Positions 6,717 through 13,841 of a stretch of 19,658 bases of DNA are shown here, piece by piece (positions within the stretch are counted from its first letter, which is position 1; each line of letters begins with the position of its first letter). The stretch lies in the NCBI GenBank assembly GCA_947623765.1, contig CANQIG010000009.1, positions 1-19,658 of the forward strand, read 5' to 3'. The notes under the pieces are model-generated. The model ran no database searches. It had not been told where the DNA came from and worked only from the letters and a program-made list of their open reading frames with translations. This stretch comes from an uncultured Clostridia bacterium (GTDB taxonomy: Bacteria > Bacillota > Clostridia > Oscillospirales > Acutalibacteraceae). Position numbers and translations under genes: made by a program.

Positions 6717-7931
6717 ATGGCACTCATTGTACAGAAATTCGGCGGCAGCTCCGTGAAGGACGCGGAGCATCTTCGGAACGTCGCCGAGATCGTCACCTCC
6801 CGCTACCGGGAGGGGAACGACGTGGTCGTGGTGGTCTCCGCGCAGGGCGACACCACCGACGACCTGATCGAGAAGGCGAAGGAGATCAACCCGAACGGCT
6901 CGAAGCGCGAGATGGACCAGCTCATGACCGCGGGCGAGCAGATCTCCGCGGCGCTGCTCGCGATGACGATCGAGAACATGGGGTTCCCGGCCGTCTCGCT
7001 GCTCGGCTGGCAGGCGGGCTTCACGACGTCCTCGGCCTACGGCAGCGCGCGCATCAAGCGCGTGGACCCGGAGCGCATCCGCGCGGAGCTCTCCCGGCGG
7101 AACATCGTCGTCGTCACGGGCTTTCAGGGCCTCAACCGCTATGACGACATGACGACGCTCGGGCGCGGCGGCAGCGATACGAGCGCTGTGGCGATCGCCG
7201 CGGCGATGCACGCCGACCTCTGCCAGATCTATACCGACGTCGACGGCGTGTATACGGCCGATCCCCGGAAGGTAAACGGCGCGCGCAAGCTGGACTTCAT
7301 CTCGTACGACGAGATGCTCGAGCTCGCGACGCTCGGCGCGCAGGTGCTGAACAACCGGTCCGTCGAGATGGCGAAGAAGTACCACATCGAACTGGAGGTC
7401 CTCTCCAGCCTGACAAGGGAAAAGGGGACGATCGTCAAGGAGGTTACAAACGTGGAAAAAATGCTCATCACCGGCGTCGCGAAGGACGACAACATCGCGC
7501 GCCTTTCGATCCTCGGCGTGCCGGACCGCCCGGGCCTCGCCTTCAAGATCTTCTCGAAGCTCGCGCAGAAGAACATCAACGTCGACATCATCCTGCAGTC
7601 CATCGGCCGCAACGGGACGAAGGACATCAGCTTCACCGTGGAAAAAGACAAGATGCAGTCGGCCATCGATCTGCTCAGGGATTATATCGAGACGCTCGGC
7701 GCGACCGCCATCGTCGCAGACGACAACGTGGCGAAGGTCTCCATCGTCGGCTCCGGCATGGAATCGCATCCCGGCGTCGCGGCGGATATGTTCGAGGCGC
7801 TCTTTGAGGCGAACATCAACATCCGCATGATCTCGACGAGCGAGATCAAGATCTCGGTGCTGATCGACAAGGCGGACGGCGCGCGCGCCGTGCAGACGAT
7901 CCACGACAAATTCTTCGACGCGCTGAGCTGA
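6717..7931 (+). CDS. lysC: Aspartokinase (monofunctional, class with two ACT domains)
   Basis: A 404-residue kinase that makes aspartyl phosphate, the first committed step to lysine, threonine and methionine. The kinase domain begins VQKFGGSSVKD (KFGGSS at 7-12). It also has the GRGGSDTSA nucleotide-binding segment and the YTDVDGVYTADPR block. From residue about 249 on there are two ACT domains (ITGVAKDDNIARLSILGV and KVSIVGSGMESHPGVA), the normal site of feedback inhibition by lysine or threonine. AGAAGAAGGG precedes the ATG at 6717. It is the last gene of the operon, followed by a terminator. An internal start site inside the gene, described separately, suggests a second protein product. 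Confidence 0.96.
   Translation: MALIVQKFGGSSVKDAEHLRNVAEIVTSRYREGNDVVVVVSAQGDTTDDLIEKAKEINPNGSKREMDQLMTAGEQISAALLAMTIENMGFPAVSLLGWQAGFTTSSAYGSARIKRVDPERIRAELSRRNIVVVTGFQGLNRYDDMTTLGRGGSDTSAVAIAAAMHADLCQIYTDVDGVYTADPRKVNGARKLDFISYDEMLELATLGAQVLNNRSVEMAKKYHIELEVLSSLTREKGTIVKEVTNVEKMLITGVAKDDNIARLSILGVPDRPGLAFKIFSKLAQKNINVDIILQSIGRNGTKDISFTVEKDKMQSAIDLLRDYIETLGATAIVADDNVAKVSIVGSGMESHPGVAADMFEALFEANINIRMISTSEIKISVLIDKADGARAVQTIHDKFFDALS
7452..7931 (+). CDS. Internal in-frame product: ACT-only beta subunit of aspartokinase
   Basis: AAGGAGG at 7437-7443 is followed 8 bases later by an in-frame GTG (7452), and an in-frame ATG is found at 7461. Translation from the GTG gives 159 residues consisting of just the two ACT domains (starts VEKMLITGVAKDDN). 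Bacillus subtilis aspartokinase II is known to be made as an alpha subunit plus a smaller beta subunit from an internal in-frame start at the same position, and the beta subunit helps form the regulatory tetramer. The sequence here has the same arrangement, with a near-perfect ribosome site in the linker. That the product is made in this organism is inference. Confidence 0.6.
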   Translation: MEKMLITGVAKDDNIARLSILGVPDRPGLAFKIFSKLAQKNINVDIILQSIGRNGTKDISFTVEKDKMQSAIDLLRDYIETLGATAIVADDNVAKVSIVGSGMESHPGVAADMFEALFEANINIRMISTSEIKISVLIDKADGARAVQTIHDKFFDALS

Positions 7932-7949
7932 CAGGCGGAAAACCGAAAC

Positions 7950-7982
7950 AAAGCGGGACTTCGACGGCCCCGCTTTTTTTGT
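7950..7982 (+). terminator. Rho-independent terminator after lysC
   Basis: AAGCGGG (7951-7957) pairs with CCCGCTT (7969-7975) across an 11-base loop, followed by a run of seven T. It marks the end of the aspartate-family operon. Confidence 0.85.
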
Positions 7983-8088
7983 TTTTCCTGTTCTTCCACG
8001 TTTTTTCGCGTATCTCGACGCCGCCCGGAGCCAGAATAAAACCGTGCTGATCGGATCAGCGCAGTCAAAACTTCGGGGGTGAACGGGA

Positions 8089-8292
8089 ATGATGCCAAAC
8101 GGCACGTTTGGATCGGGCGGTCCTTTCGCGTGGCCGGACAGTCTGGTCCTCGGCACGGCGATGTACAACTGGCGGACGGCGTTCAACGGCCTGCCCGAGG
8201 AGGTCAAGGCGTATCTTTCGGAGCACGAGCAGGAGATCCACTCCGCAGAGGACGTAAAACGCCTGATCGAGATCTGCGATCTCAAAAAATAG
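8089..8292 (+). CDS. Small protein of unknown function (67 aa)
   Basis: A 67-residue protein I do not recognise. The N-terminus (MMPNGTFGSGGPFAWPDS) is Gly/Pro-rich and probably disordered. The rest (LPEEVKAYLSEHEQEIHSAE then DVKRLIEICDLKK) should form two or three amphipathic helices. There is no signal peptide, membrane segment or metal-binding cysteine pair. The case for a real gene is the GGGGGTGA site 6-8 bases before ATG 8089, the helical and charged composition, and the strong terminator 6 bases after the stop. The gap to lysC contains that gene's terminator, so it needs its own promoter; AGAATAAAA near 8032-8040 could be part of one, but I could not fit a confident -35. A second ATG follows at once (8092). 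Confidence 0.65.
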   Translation: MMPNGTFGSGGPFAWPDSLVLGTAMYNWRTAFNGLPEEVKAYLSEHEQEIHSAEDVKRLIEICDLKK

Positions 8293-8298
8293 CGGTGC

Positions 8299-8345
8299 GA
8301 AAGGGGCTCTCTGGGAACGCGCGGAGGGCCCCTTTCCGGCTTTTT
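8299..8345 (+). terminator. Rho-independent terminator after the 67-aa gene
   Basis: GAAAGGGGC (8299-8307) pairs with GCCCCTTTC (8328-8336), extendable inward by several pairs including one G-T, with TTTTT at 8341-8345 after a short GC spacer. It lies just before the end of the convergent minus-strand gene and may act on both strands. Confidence 0.75.
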
Positions 8346-8355
8346 GCAAACACGT

Positions 8356-9627
8356 TCATGCCTGCCGGTACTGGGAGAGCACGCCGTACAGGGAGAGGGC
8401 GAGGCCGAGCGCGTAGAGGATGCCGAGCGCGAGCGGCCAGCCCGGGGCGGGACGGCCGCCCCTTTCAAACCCGCTCAGGCGCGACGAAACACAGAGCGCC
8501 GCAAAGACGCCGGGGAGCGTGTCCGCGATGTACCGGTTCCCGTAGTGGTACCCGCCCATGGTGCGGTGCGTCAAAAGGAGAAGAACGTGCAGCGCCGCCG
8601 TACATAGGGCGCACACCGCGGCGGCGCGCGCGGCCCTGTTTTCGCGCATCCGCAGCGCGGGAACGGCGCGCAGCTGGAGCGCGAGCGCCCAGAGCAGGAT
8701 CGGGAACGCGAGGAAGAGATTCATGCCCTGAAACCGGGGGATCTTGAACCGCCCCGCCGCAGCGTCCCATTCCGGGAGGCGGAACAGGGAGGGGAGGTTC
8801 TCCGCGAGGTGGCGCAGGGCGAACTGGCGGTTCCCGGGCCGGGTGAACTCCGGGAGGTAGTCGTGGCCGAACTGCAGGGGATTTCCAAAGCGCGCAAAGT
8901 TGAGCAGCAGGAAGCTGCCCGCAAGGAGCGCCGCCGGAAGCAGACGCAGGAGAAACCGCAGCCGTTCCTTCCCGCTGCGGGGCAGGGCGGGCCGTCCCGC
9001 GCGCAGCAGCAGGACGGCAAAGGGCAGCCAGAGCAGCTGGAACGGGCGGCAGCCGACCGCCGCGCAGAGAAAGAACAGCGTTCGCCCGGTTTGGCCGCAA
9101 AGCGCGGAAAAAAGGGCCATGAGCGTGAGCGTCACAGAGAGGTTCTGCGCGAGGAACCAGACCCACGCGTCCGCCGTGATCTGCCAGACCGCGGTCCCGG
9201 TGTAGAGAAAGACCGAGAGGAACGACGCGTACCAGGGAGACAGGCCGAGCCGCTCCGCGATGCGCACGGCGTAGACCGCGCCGAGGAGCGTCGAGGCGAG
9301 AGCGAGAAAGCCGTCCGGCGCTGCCTCCCCGAAGACCGCCGCGAAGGGCAGCAGCAGGTAGGAGGGGAACGGCGGGAAGCTGACGAAGTATTTCCCCTCG
9401 AAAACGGCGAGCTCCAGCCACGGGTAGTCCCGCCCGAGATCCAGCCGCCCTTCGAGCCACGCGCAGCTTTGGAGCAGATACGAATTGTAGTCGTTTTTCG
9501 ACCACGGGTATTTCCCGGAGAGCGCCATGAACGCGGCGTGCAGCAGGAGCACCGTGACCGCCGCCGCAAACGCCGTCCAGGATGCGGCGACGCGGCGGTC
9601 CTCCTTTTTCAAGATCGGGCCATACAT
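8356..9627 (-). CDS. Multi-pass membrane protein, GT-C glycosyltransferase-like (mannosyltransferase/PMT type)
   Basis: A 423-residue integral membrane protein with about ten hydrophobic segments. After the first helix (about 18-36) comes an outward-facing loop with KYPWSKNDYNSYLLQS. Then come AWLEGRLDL and VFEGKYFVSFPPFPSYLLLP, an arrangement I associate with GT-C lipid-linked-sugar transferases (GT39/GT83/GT87-like). The acidic residues in the first loop are where such enzymes keep their catalytic Asp/Glu. A later loop, HRTMGGYHYGNRYIADTLPG, is also typical of this group. AAAGGAGG lies 10 bases before ATG 9627; longer reading to 9720 would be upstream of the promoter. The substrate is unknown. 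No neighbouring glycan genes are present, and it is convergent with the 67-aa gene and divergent from the next gene. Confidence 0.7.
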   Translation of the reverse strand: MYGPILKKEDRRVAASWTAFAAAVTVLLLHAAFMALSGKYPWSKNDYNSYLLQSCAWLEGRLDLGRDYPWLELAVFEGKYFVSFPPFPSYLLLPFAAVFGEAAPDGFLALASTLLGAVYAVRIAERLGLSPWYASFLSVFLYTGTAVWQITADAWVWFLAQNLSVTLTLMALFSALCGQTGRTLFFLCAAVGCRPFQLLWLPFAVLLLRAGRPALPRSGKERLRFLLRLLPAALLAGSFLLLNFARFGNPLQFGHDYLPEFTRPGNRQFALRHLAENLPSLFRLPEWDAAAGRFKIPRFQGMNLFLAFPILLWALALQLRAVPALRMRENRAARAAAVCALCTAALHVLLLLTHRTMGGYHYGNRYIADTLPGVFAALCVSSRLSGFERGGRPAPGWPLALGILYALGLALSLYGVLSQYRQA

Positions 9628-9653
9628 TGGTTTTTGTCCTCCTTTCTCTTTCC

Positions 9654-9662
9654 AGTATACCA
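9654..9662 (-). promoter_or_regulatory. Extended -10 promoter for the minus-strand membrane protein
   Basis: On the minus strand TGGTATACT occupies 9662-9654, an extended -10 (TGNTATACT) needing little -35 contact; no good -35 hexamer was found 17 bases upstream. It would give a leader of about 20 bases with AAAGGAGG before the ATG at 9627. Confidence 0.5.
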
Positions 9663-9767
9663 CGGGAACGGGTTTGGGCGCGCTTAAGGCTTTCTTACGT
9701 TTTCCAATAGCATACCCCAAAAAACGGCGGAGGGTGTTGCGAATTTGTAAAAAGTGGAAAATACAGG

Positions 9768-9796
9768 TTCAAAATCAAAAAGAAATGTGGTACAAT
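9768..9796 (+). promoter_or_regulatory. Sigma-A promoter for the YcxB-like/mtnN genes
   Basis: TTCAAA (9768-9773) and TACAAT (9791-9796) are separated by 17 bases in an AT-rich stretch that stands out from its GC-rich surroundings. The start would be near 9803, giving a leader of about 45 bases. Confidence 0.6.
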
Positions 9797-9813
9797 AAAA
9801 AAAGACAGAACAG

Positions 9814-9831
9814 AAAGCCGAATGCGGCTTT
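9814..9831 (+). other. Leader hairpin abutting the Shine-Dalgarno of the YcxB-like gene
   Basis: AAAGCCG (9814-9820) pairs with CGGCTTT (9825-9831) around AATG, immediately before GGAAAGGA (9833-9840). The T-run is only four bases (9829-9832), so it could be a weak attenuator, a 5' stabilising hairpin, or neutral. Confidence 0.4.
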
Positions 9832-9848
9832 TGGAAAGGAACCTGAAC

Positions 9849-11225
9849 ATGATCAAAAAGGCTTTTGCGCTGCTCGCCGTGCTGGCGCTCCTGCTGACGT
9901 TTGCGGCGTCCGCCGGGGCGGAGACTGCGGGGGAGCGCTTCACGATCCCGGATACGGCGTTCAGCTTTGTGGTCCCGGAGGACGCGGTCTTTGTCCATCC
10001 GAACCTGCCCGCCTCCGACCCGGCGTGGGCGGCGGCGAACATCCTCGACGTGAACGAGACGCAGACGCAGTTTCTGGAGGACGGCATGGCCGGCGAGATC
10101 TATCTCGCGAACGGGCGCGTGATCGGCGTGTCGGTGAAGCGCTCCCAGACGTTCTCCGAGTATGTTTTCAACCTCTCCGACGCGTCCGACGACATGAAGG
10201 CGCAGGTCCTCGAGCGCCTCTCGCCGAGCAATGAGAGCGAGACCTCCGGCGGCACGGCGGCGTGGGTGGACCATCCGCAGACGCCGTTTTTCTGCCTGGA
10301 CATCTTCTCGAAGCCCTCGTCTCTCGACAGCGAGGAGGAGCCCCAGACCGTCTATGAGCGGCTGTACGGGACGATCGTGAACGGCGACCTGATCGCGTTC
10401 GACCTCTCGCCGACGGAGGAAAAGGTCTCGGACGAGCTGGACGGCGTCCTGCGCGGGCTCGTCGCGTCCGTGCAGGTCTCGGAGTTCCAGCCCCGGCCGA
10501 CGTTCGAGCTGAGCCCGGCGTCCGTCGCGCTGCTCGCCGTGATCGGCGGGATCATCCTCTTGATCGTGGCCTCAATCGTGTGGAACGTCCACGCAAAGCG
10601 CAGGGACAAGCGCGAAAAGGCGGAGCTCGGGACGCGCCTGCTCCAGTACCGCCGCTCGAAGGAGGGCCATGAGGACGAGGGGGACGGCGAGCTTCGGTTC
10701 CGGAACGAAACGGAATTCACCGACAGCGCCGTGAAGATCTTCTCGAAATACCACGCGGTCCGGCACGGGATGTTCATGCCGGTGTTCACGATCGTCGTCG
10801 CGCTCGCCGCGCTGTTCGTCCTGCGCTTCACGACGGCGGACGACAGCTGGTGGATGGCGATCCTGCTCGTCGGGTTCATCATCTACTTCGCATATCACAT
10901 CTGGTACGCGCCGACGGCGCTCTTCAAGACGCTCTCCCGCGTCTACGGGAAGTTCAAGAATCGGAAGAACACGTACTATTTCTATGACGGCGATTTCCGC
11001 ATCAGCGGGATGCAGTCCTCGAGCCTGCACCCGTATTTCCAGATCACGCAGTTCGTGGAGCACGGTGCGTACTTCTATCTCTACATGGGCGTGGACAACG
11101 CGTACTACATCGAGAAGGACGCGTTCTCCCTCGGCGACGCGGACAGCTTCCGCGCGTTCATGAAGGAGAAGCTCGGCCCGAAGGCAAAGCTCAGGGGCGT
11201 CTCGGAAGGGAGCGTCAAGGCATGA
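9849..11225 (+). CDS. Signal-peptide membrane protein with C-terminal YcxB-like domain
   Basis: A 458-residue protein. Residues 1-24 are a signal peptide with probable cleavage after ASAGA. Residues 25-220 form an exported domain of mixed alpha/beta character that I do not recognise. A membrane helix lies at about 224-245, followed by a charged cytoplasmic stretch (KRRDKREKAE) and two more helices (about 308-326 and 334-351). The C-terminal part (about 375-445, with YYFYDGDFRISG and YFYLYMGVDNAYYI) resembles the YcxB-like domain seen in uncharacterised Firmicutes membrane proteins. GGAAAGGA is 8 bases before the ATG at 9849; the in-frame ATG at 9822 lacks a site. Its last four bases overlap the start of mtnN (ATGA), so the two are translationally coupled. 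The molecular function is unknown. Confidence 0.75.
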   Translation: MIKKAFALLAVLALLLTFAASAGAETAGERFTIPDTAFSFVVPEDAVFVHPNLPASDPAWAAANILDVNETQTQFLEDGMAGEIYLANGRVIGVSVKRSQTFSEYVFNLSDASDDMKAQVLERLSPSNESETSGGTAAWVDHPQTPFFCLDIFSKPSSLDSEEEPQTVYERLYGTIVNGDLIAFDLSPTEEKVSDELDGVLRGLVASVQVSEFQPRPTFELSPASVALLAVIGGIILLIVASIVWNVHAKRRDKREKAELGTRLLQYRRSKEGHEDEGDGELRFRNETEFTDSAVKIFSKYHAVRHGMFMPVFTIVVALAALFVLRFTTADDSWWMAILLVGFIIYFAYHIWYAPTALFKTLSRVYGKFKNRKNTYYFYDGDFRISGMQSSSLHPYFQITQFVEHGAYFYLYMGVDNAYYIEKDAFSLGDADSFRAFMKEKLGPKAKLRGVSEGSVKA

Positions 11226-11929
11226 TCGGCATCATCGGCGCGATGCGGATGGAGGTCGAGGGCTTCCTCGCCGCCATGACCGAAAAGCGCGAGGAACATT
11301 CGCTCGGCTTCACGTTCACGCTCGGCAGGCTCGGCGGCGCGGAGTGCGCCGTCGTGCAGTGCTCGCCCGGCAAGGTGAACGCGGGGTTCTGCGCGGGCGT
11401 GCTGCTCGAGCGGTACCACCCGGCGCTCGTGATCTCCACCGGCGTCTCCGGCGGGATCGGCGAGGGCGTTCGGATCGGCGACCTCGTGGTCGCGACGGGC
11501 TGCGTGCAGCACGACTACGACGTCACCGCGCTCGGCGAGGAAAAGGCCGCCGTGCAGATCTGGGACGAACATATCCGGATCCTGCCGGTCGACGAGCCCG
11601 CGAGCGCGACGCTCGCAAAGTACGCCGGGAACGTCTACGGCGGCGTCCACCGGGGGATCATCGCGACGGGCGATGTGTTCGTCGCGGACCCGGAAAAGTG
11701 CGAGGCGCTGCGCCGCGAATTCGGCGCGATCTCCTGCGAGATGGAGACCGCCGCCATCGCGCAGGTCTGCTGCGCGGCGGGGACAAAATTCGCGGGGATC
11801 CGGGCGATCTCGGACAACGCGAACGACAGCGGCAAGGTGGATTTCCTGACCTTCGCGCGCACGTCCGCCGAAAAGGTGACGGCGCTGCTGACGGCGGCGC
11901 TGCCGGAACTGGAACGCACGGCGCTCTGA
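11222..11929 (+). CDS. mtnN: 5'-methylthioadenosine/S-adenosylhomocysteine nucleosidase
   Basis: A 235-residue enzyme that cleaves adenine from methylthioadenosine, S-adenosylhomocysteine and 5'-deoxyadenosine. It removes inhibitory by-products of SAM-dependent and radical-SAM reactions and feeds S-ribosylhomocysteine to methyl recycling or autoinducer-2. The key residues align with E. coli MTAN: Glu11 (Glu12 there) in GAMRMEVEG, Glu175 in SCEMETAAIA, and Asp198 in RAISDNAN, the proton donor to adenine. The ISTGVSGGIG segment is the family's nucleoside-binding loop. It starts within the stop of the preceding gene, so its translation probably depends on that gene. The length is normal. Confidence 0.95.
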   Translation: MIGIIGAMRMEVEGFLAAMTEKREEHSLGFTFTLGRLGGAECAVVQCSPGKVNAGFCAGVLLERYHPALVISTGVSGGIGEGVRIGDLVVATGCVQHDYDVTALGEEKAAVQIWDEHIRILPVDEPASATLAKYAGNVYGGVHRGIIATGDVFVADPEKCEALRREFGAISCEMETAAIAQVCCAAGTKFAGIRAISDNANDSGKVDFLTFARTSAEKVTALLTAALPELERTAL

Positions 11930-12002
11930 CGCCGTTAATATCATGGGCGCGCCCCGGAAATCTGCCGGGAGCCGCCCGAACGATCTTTTGGGAGGTGCCT
12001 GT

Positions 12003-13157
12003 ATGCACGACAAATTTCTCGCTATGACGCCGCCGATGGGGTGGAACTCATGGAACACGTTCACATGGAACATCAACGAGGCGCTGATCTGCAGCGCGGC
12101 GGACGCGCTCGTCGAGACGGGGCTCAAAGAGAAGGGCTATACATACGTCGTCATCGACGACTGCTGGAGCCTTCGGCAGCGCGATGAAAACGGCCGCCTC
12201 GTCCCCGACCCGGAGAAGTTCCCGCACGGGATGAAGTTCGTCGCCGATTACGTCCACGCGAAGGGCCTGAAGTTCGGGATGTATTCGTGCTGCGGCACGC
12301 ACACCTGCGCCGGGTACCCGGGGAGCTTCGAGCACGAGTTCCTCGACGCCGAGACCTTCGCCTCGTGGGGCGTCGATTACCTCAAGTACGACAACTGCTA
12401 CAAGCCGCAGCGCGTCGACGGGGAGATCCTCTACAAGCGAATGTCGCTCGCCCTGCGCAACTGCGGGCGGGACATCGTGCTCTCCGCGTGCAACTGGGGA
12501 CACGAGAACGTCCACACCTGGATCCGCTCGGCGGGCGCGCAGCTCTTCCGCTCCACCGGCGACATCCAGGACAACTGGGAATCCGTGAAGCGGCTGTTCC
12601 TCTCCCAGCTCGACAAGACCGCCTATGCAGGGCCGTTCTGCCACAACGACATCGATATGCTCGTCGTCGGGATGCACGGCGCGTCCAACAACGAGTGGAT
12701 CGGCGCGATCGGCCCGTGCACGGACCTCGAGTACCGCACGCATTTCGCCCTCTGGGCCGTGATGGGCTCGCCGCTGATGATCGGCTGCGACGTGCGGAAC
12801 ATGACCCCGGCGACGCTCGAAACGCTCGGCAACGAGAACCTCATCCGCATCAATCAGGACATCGAGTGCCGCGGGCCGTATGTGATCCGGCTCGGCAACA
12901 ACCCCGAGGCGCAGATCGCGCTCGTGAAGCCGCTCTCCGACGGCACGCTCGCGATCTGCCTCGCGAACCTCGGCGACACGCGCGCGGAGCTCTCGCTGCA
13001 GTTCTGGGACCTCGGCGTCTCCTACGCGCAGGGCGTCGGGCTGGAATTCTACAACGTCTTCACGAAGGAGAACGAGGGCGCGTTCCGCGAGCGCTATGTC
13101 AAGGTTCTCGAGCCGCACGACTGCGCCGTGTGCATCGCGAAGGTGACCCGCTTCTGA
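12003..13157 (+). CDS. GH27 family glycosidase (alpha-galactosidase type)
   Basis: A 384-residue glycoside hydrolase. The N-terminal TIM barrel starts with TPPMGWNSWNTF and VVIDDCW, the hallmarks of GH27. The nucleophile is Asp130 in YLKYDNC, and Asp187 in FRSTGDIQDNW matches the acid/base aspartate of human alpha-galactosidase. The segment THFALWAVMGSPLMIGCDVR closes the barrel, and the last roughly 80 residues form the beta-sandwich. There is no signal peptide, so it should act in the cytoplasm on imported alpha-galactosides or related sugars. Some GH27 enzymes cleave other sugars, so the exact substrate is not certain. GGGAGG is 7 bases before ATG 12003. No sugar transporter gene is adjacent. 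The gap to mtnN is 73 bases, so it may belong to the same transcript. Confidence 0.9.
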   Translation: MHDKFLAMTPPMGWNSWNTFTWNINEALICSAADALVETGLKEKGYTYVVIDDCWSLRQRDENGRLVPDPEKFPHGMKFVADYVHAKGLKFGMYSCCGTHTCAGYPGSFEHEFLDAETFASWGVDYLKYDNCYKPQRVDGEILYKRMSLALRNCGRDIVLSACNWGHENVHTWIRSAGAQLFRSTGDIQDNWESVKRLFLSQLDKTAYAGPFCHNDIDMLVVGMHGASNNEWIGAIGPCTDLEYRTHFALWAVMGSPLMIGCDVRNMTPATLETLGNENLIRINQDIECRGPYVIRLGNNPEAQIALVKPLSDGTLAICLANLGDTRAELSLQFWDLGVSYAQGVGLEFYNVFTKENEGAFRERYVKVLEPHDCAVCIAKVTRF

Positions 13158-13360
13158 TGGCGAACTACAAGACCTGCAAAGCCTGCGGCGCGCCGCTCAC
13201 CGACGACGCAATCGCGATCTACCGCAAGCTCGTGTTCCGCGGCGCGGAGGAGTTCCTCTGCATCGACTGCCTCGCCGCGCAGTTCAAGTGCCCGCGCGAG
13301 GAGATCGAAAAGCGCATCCGCTGGTACCGCGAGTCCGGCCAGTGCACGCTCTTCCGCTGA
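13157..13360 (+). CDS. Small four-cysteine (zinc-ribbon-like) protein, 67 aa
   Basis: A 67-residue protein whose ATG shares its A with the stop codon of the glycosidase (TGATG), a stop-start coupling arrangement with no ribosome site of its own visible. Cysteines 7 and 10 (CKAC) and 35 and 38 (CIDC) form two CxxC knuckles that could hold one zinc. Cys45 and Cys63 are extra. The middle (AIAIYRKLVFRGAEEFL) and the end (RIRWYRESGQCTLFR) look helical. I recall similar short proteins in other Clostridia without a known function. The context suggests co-production with the GH27 enzyme, but a direct partnership is only a guess. The repeat region begins at its stop codon. Confidence 0.75.
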   Translation: MANYKTCKACGAPLTDDAIAIYRKLVFRGAEEFLCIDCLAAQFKCPREEIEKRIRWYRESGQCTLFR

Positions 13361-13841
13361 CAGGCGAAGCCTGTCTCGTTTGCCCTACGGTGGATGGCAG
13401 AGGGCGGAGGCAAGCTTCCCTAAACCCCACTTGGAGTATGGCGCGGGAGAACGCTCCCGGGAAGCACAGGCGAAGCGGCGGCGTTTGCCCCAAGCTGGCT
13501 TGCGGGCGGCAGGAGAAGTCCTTTTTCCCGCACAGCAGTCATGTCGCGGCCTGCGAGGCAACAGATTTCACAAACGGTAAGCGCGGCGGCAGAGCCGCTT
13601 TCGACGCGGAGTCGCGTGTGCGTGAACGCACGACGCTTCGCCTGTGCAAAAAATGAACGCAGCGTCGCGCCGTACGTGCTGCTGGGAAGGCAGTCTTTCT
13701 CCCTCGCTGCGTGGCCTGCGGTGTTCGCCCTCTGCGGGCTTGCGAGTGGCAGAAGAAATTCTCTTTCCTGCGCAGCGGCTCCGGCGCGGGCTGCGAGGCA
13801 ACAGATTTCACAATCGGTAAGCGCGCGCAAGCGCGCGCCCC
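13361..13841 (+). repeat. Gene-free mosaic repeat block upstream of the cyclase gene
   Basis: About 480 bases with no credible gene. It is made of GC-rich modules: GTTTGCCC-type starts (13379, 13483 and, as GTGTTCGCCC, near 13720), AGGAGAAGTC/AGAAGAAATT followed by a CTTTTTCCCG-like run, CTGCGAGGCAACAGATTTCA, and ACGGTAAGCGC followed by short GC hairpins such as GCGGC-AGA-GCCGC (13587-13599) and GCGCGC-GCAA-GCGCGC (about 13821-13836). The same modules appear on the opposite strand in the block before the response regulator gene. Short open frames cross it, but their translations are repeat-derived. Confidence 0.85.
13483..13828 (+). repeat. Two-copy direct repeat with 240-bp period
   Basis: The segment from GCGTTTGCCC (13481) to GGTAAGCGC (about 13585) recurs 240 bases later (from about 13721 to 13825). 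The best-conserved core is CTGCGAGGCAACAGATTTCA at 13551 and 13791, and only scattered changes are seen in the 50 bases before it. 240 is a multiple of three, so open frames are kept across copies. The spacer between copies holds other palindromic modules. Confidence 0.8.

Noticed and set aside
6516..8468. A 650-codon minus-strand open frame opposite lysC and the 67-aa gene
   Set aside because: It crosses two plus-strand terminators and several gene boundaries and has no domain signal.
13360..13374. ACAGGC-GAA-GCCTGT hairpin at the end of the four-cysteine gene as a terminator
   Set aside because: Only 6 bp with no T-run, and the AGGCGAAGC string recurs nearby as part of the repeat block.
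13361..13841. CRISPR array
   Set aside because: Repeat periods (240 bp here, 141 bp in the other block) are far too long, repeats are imperfect across the whole unit, and there are no cas genes.
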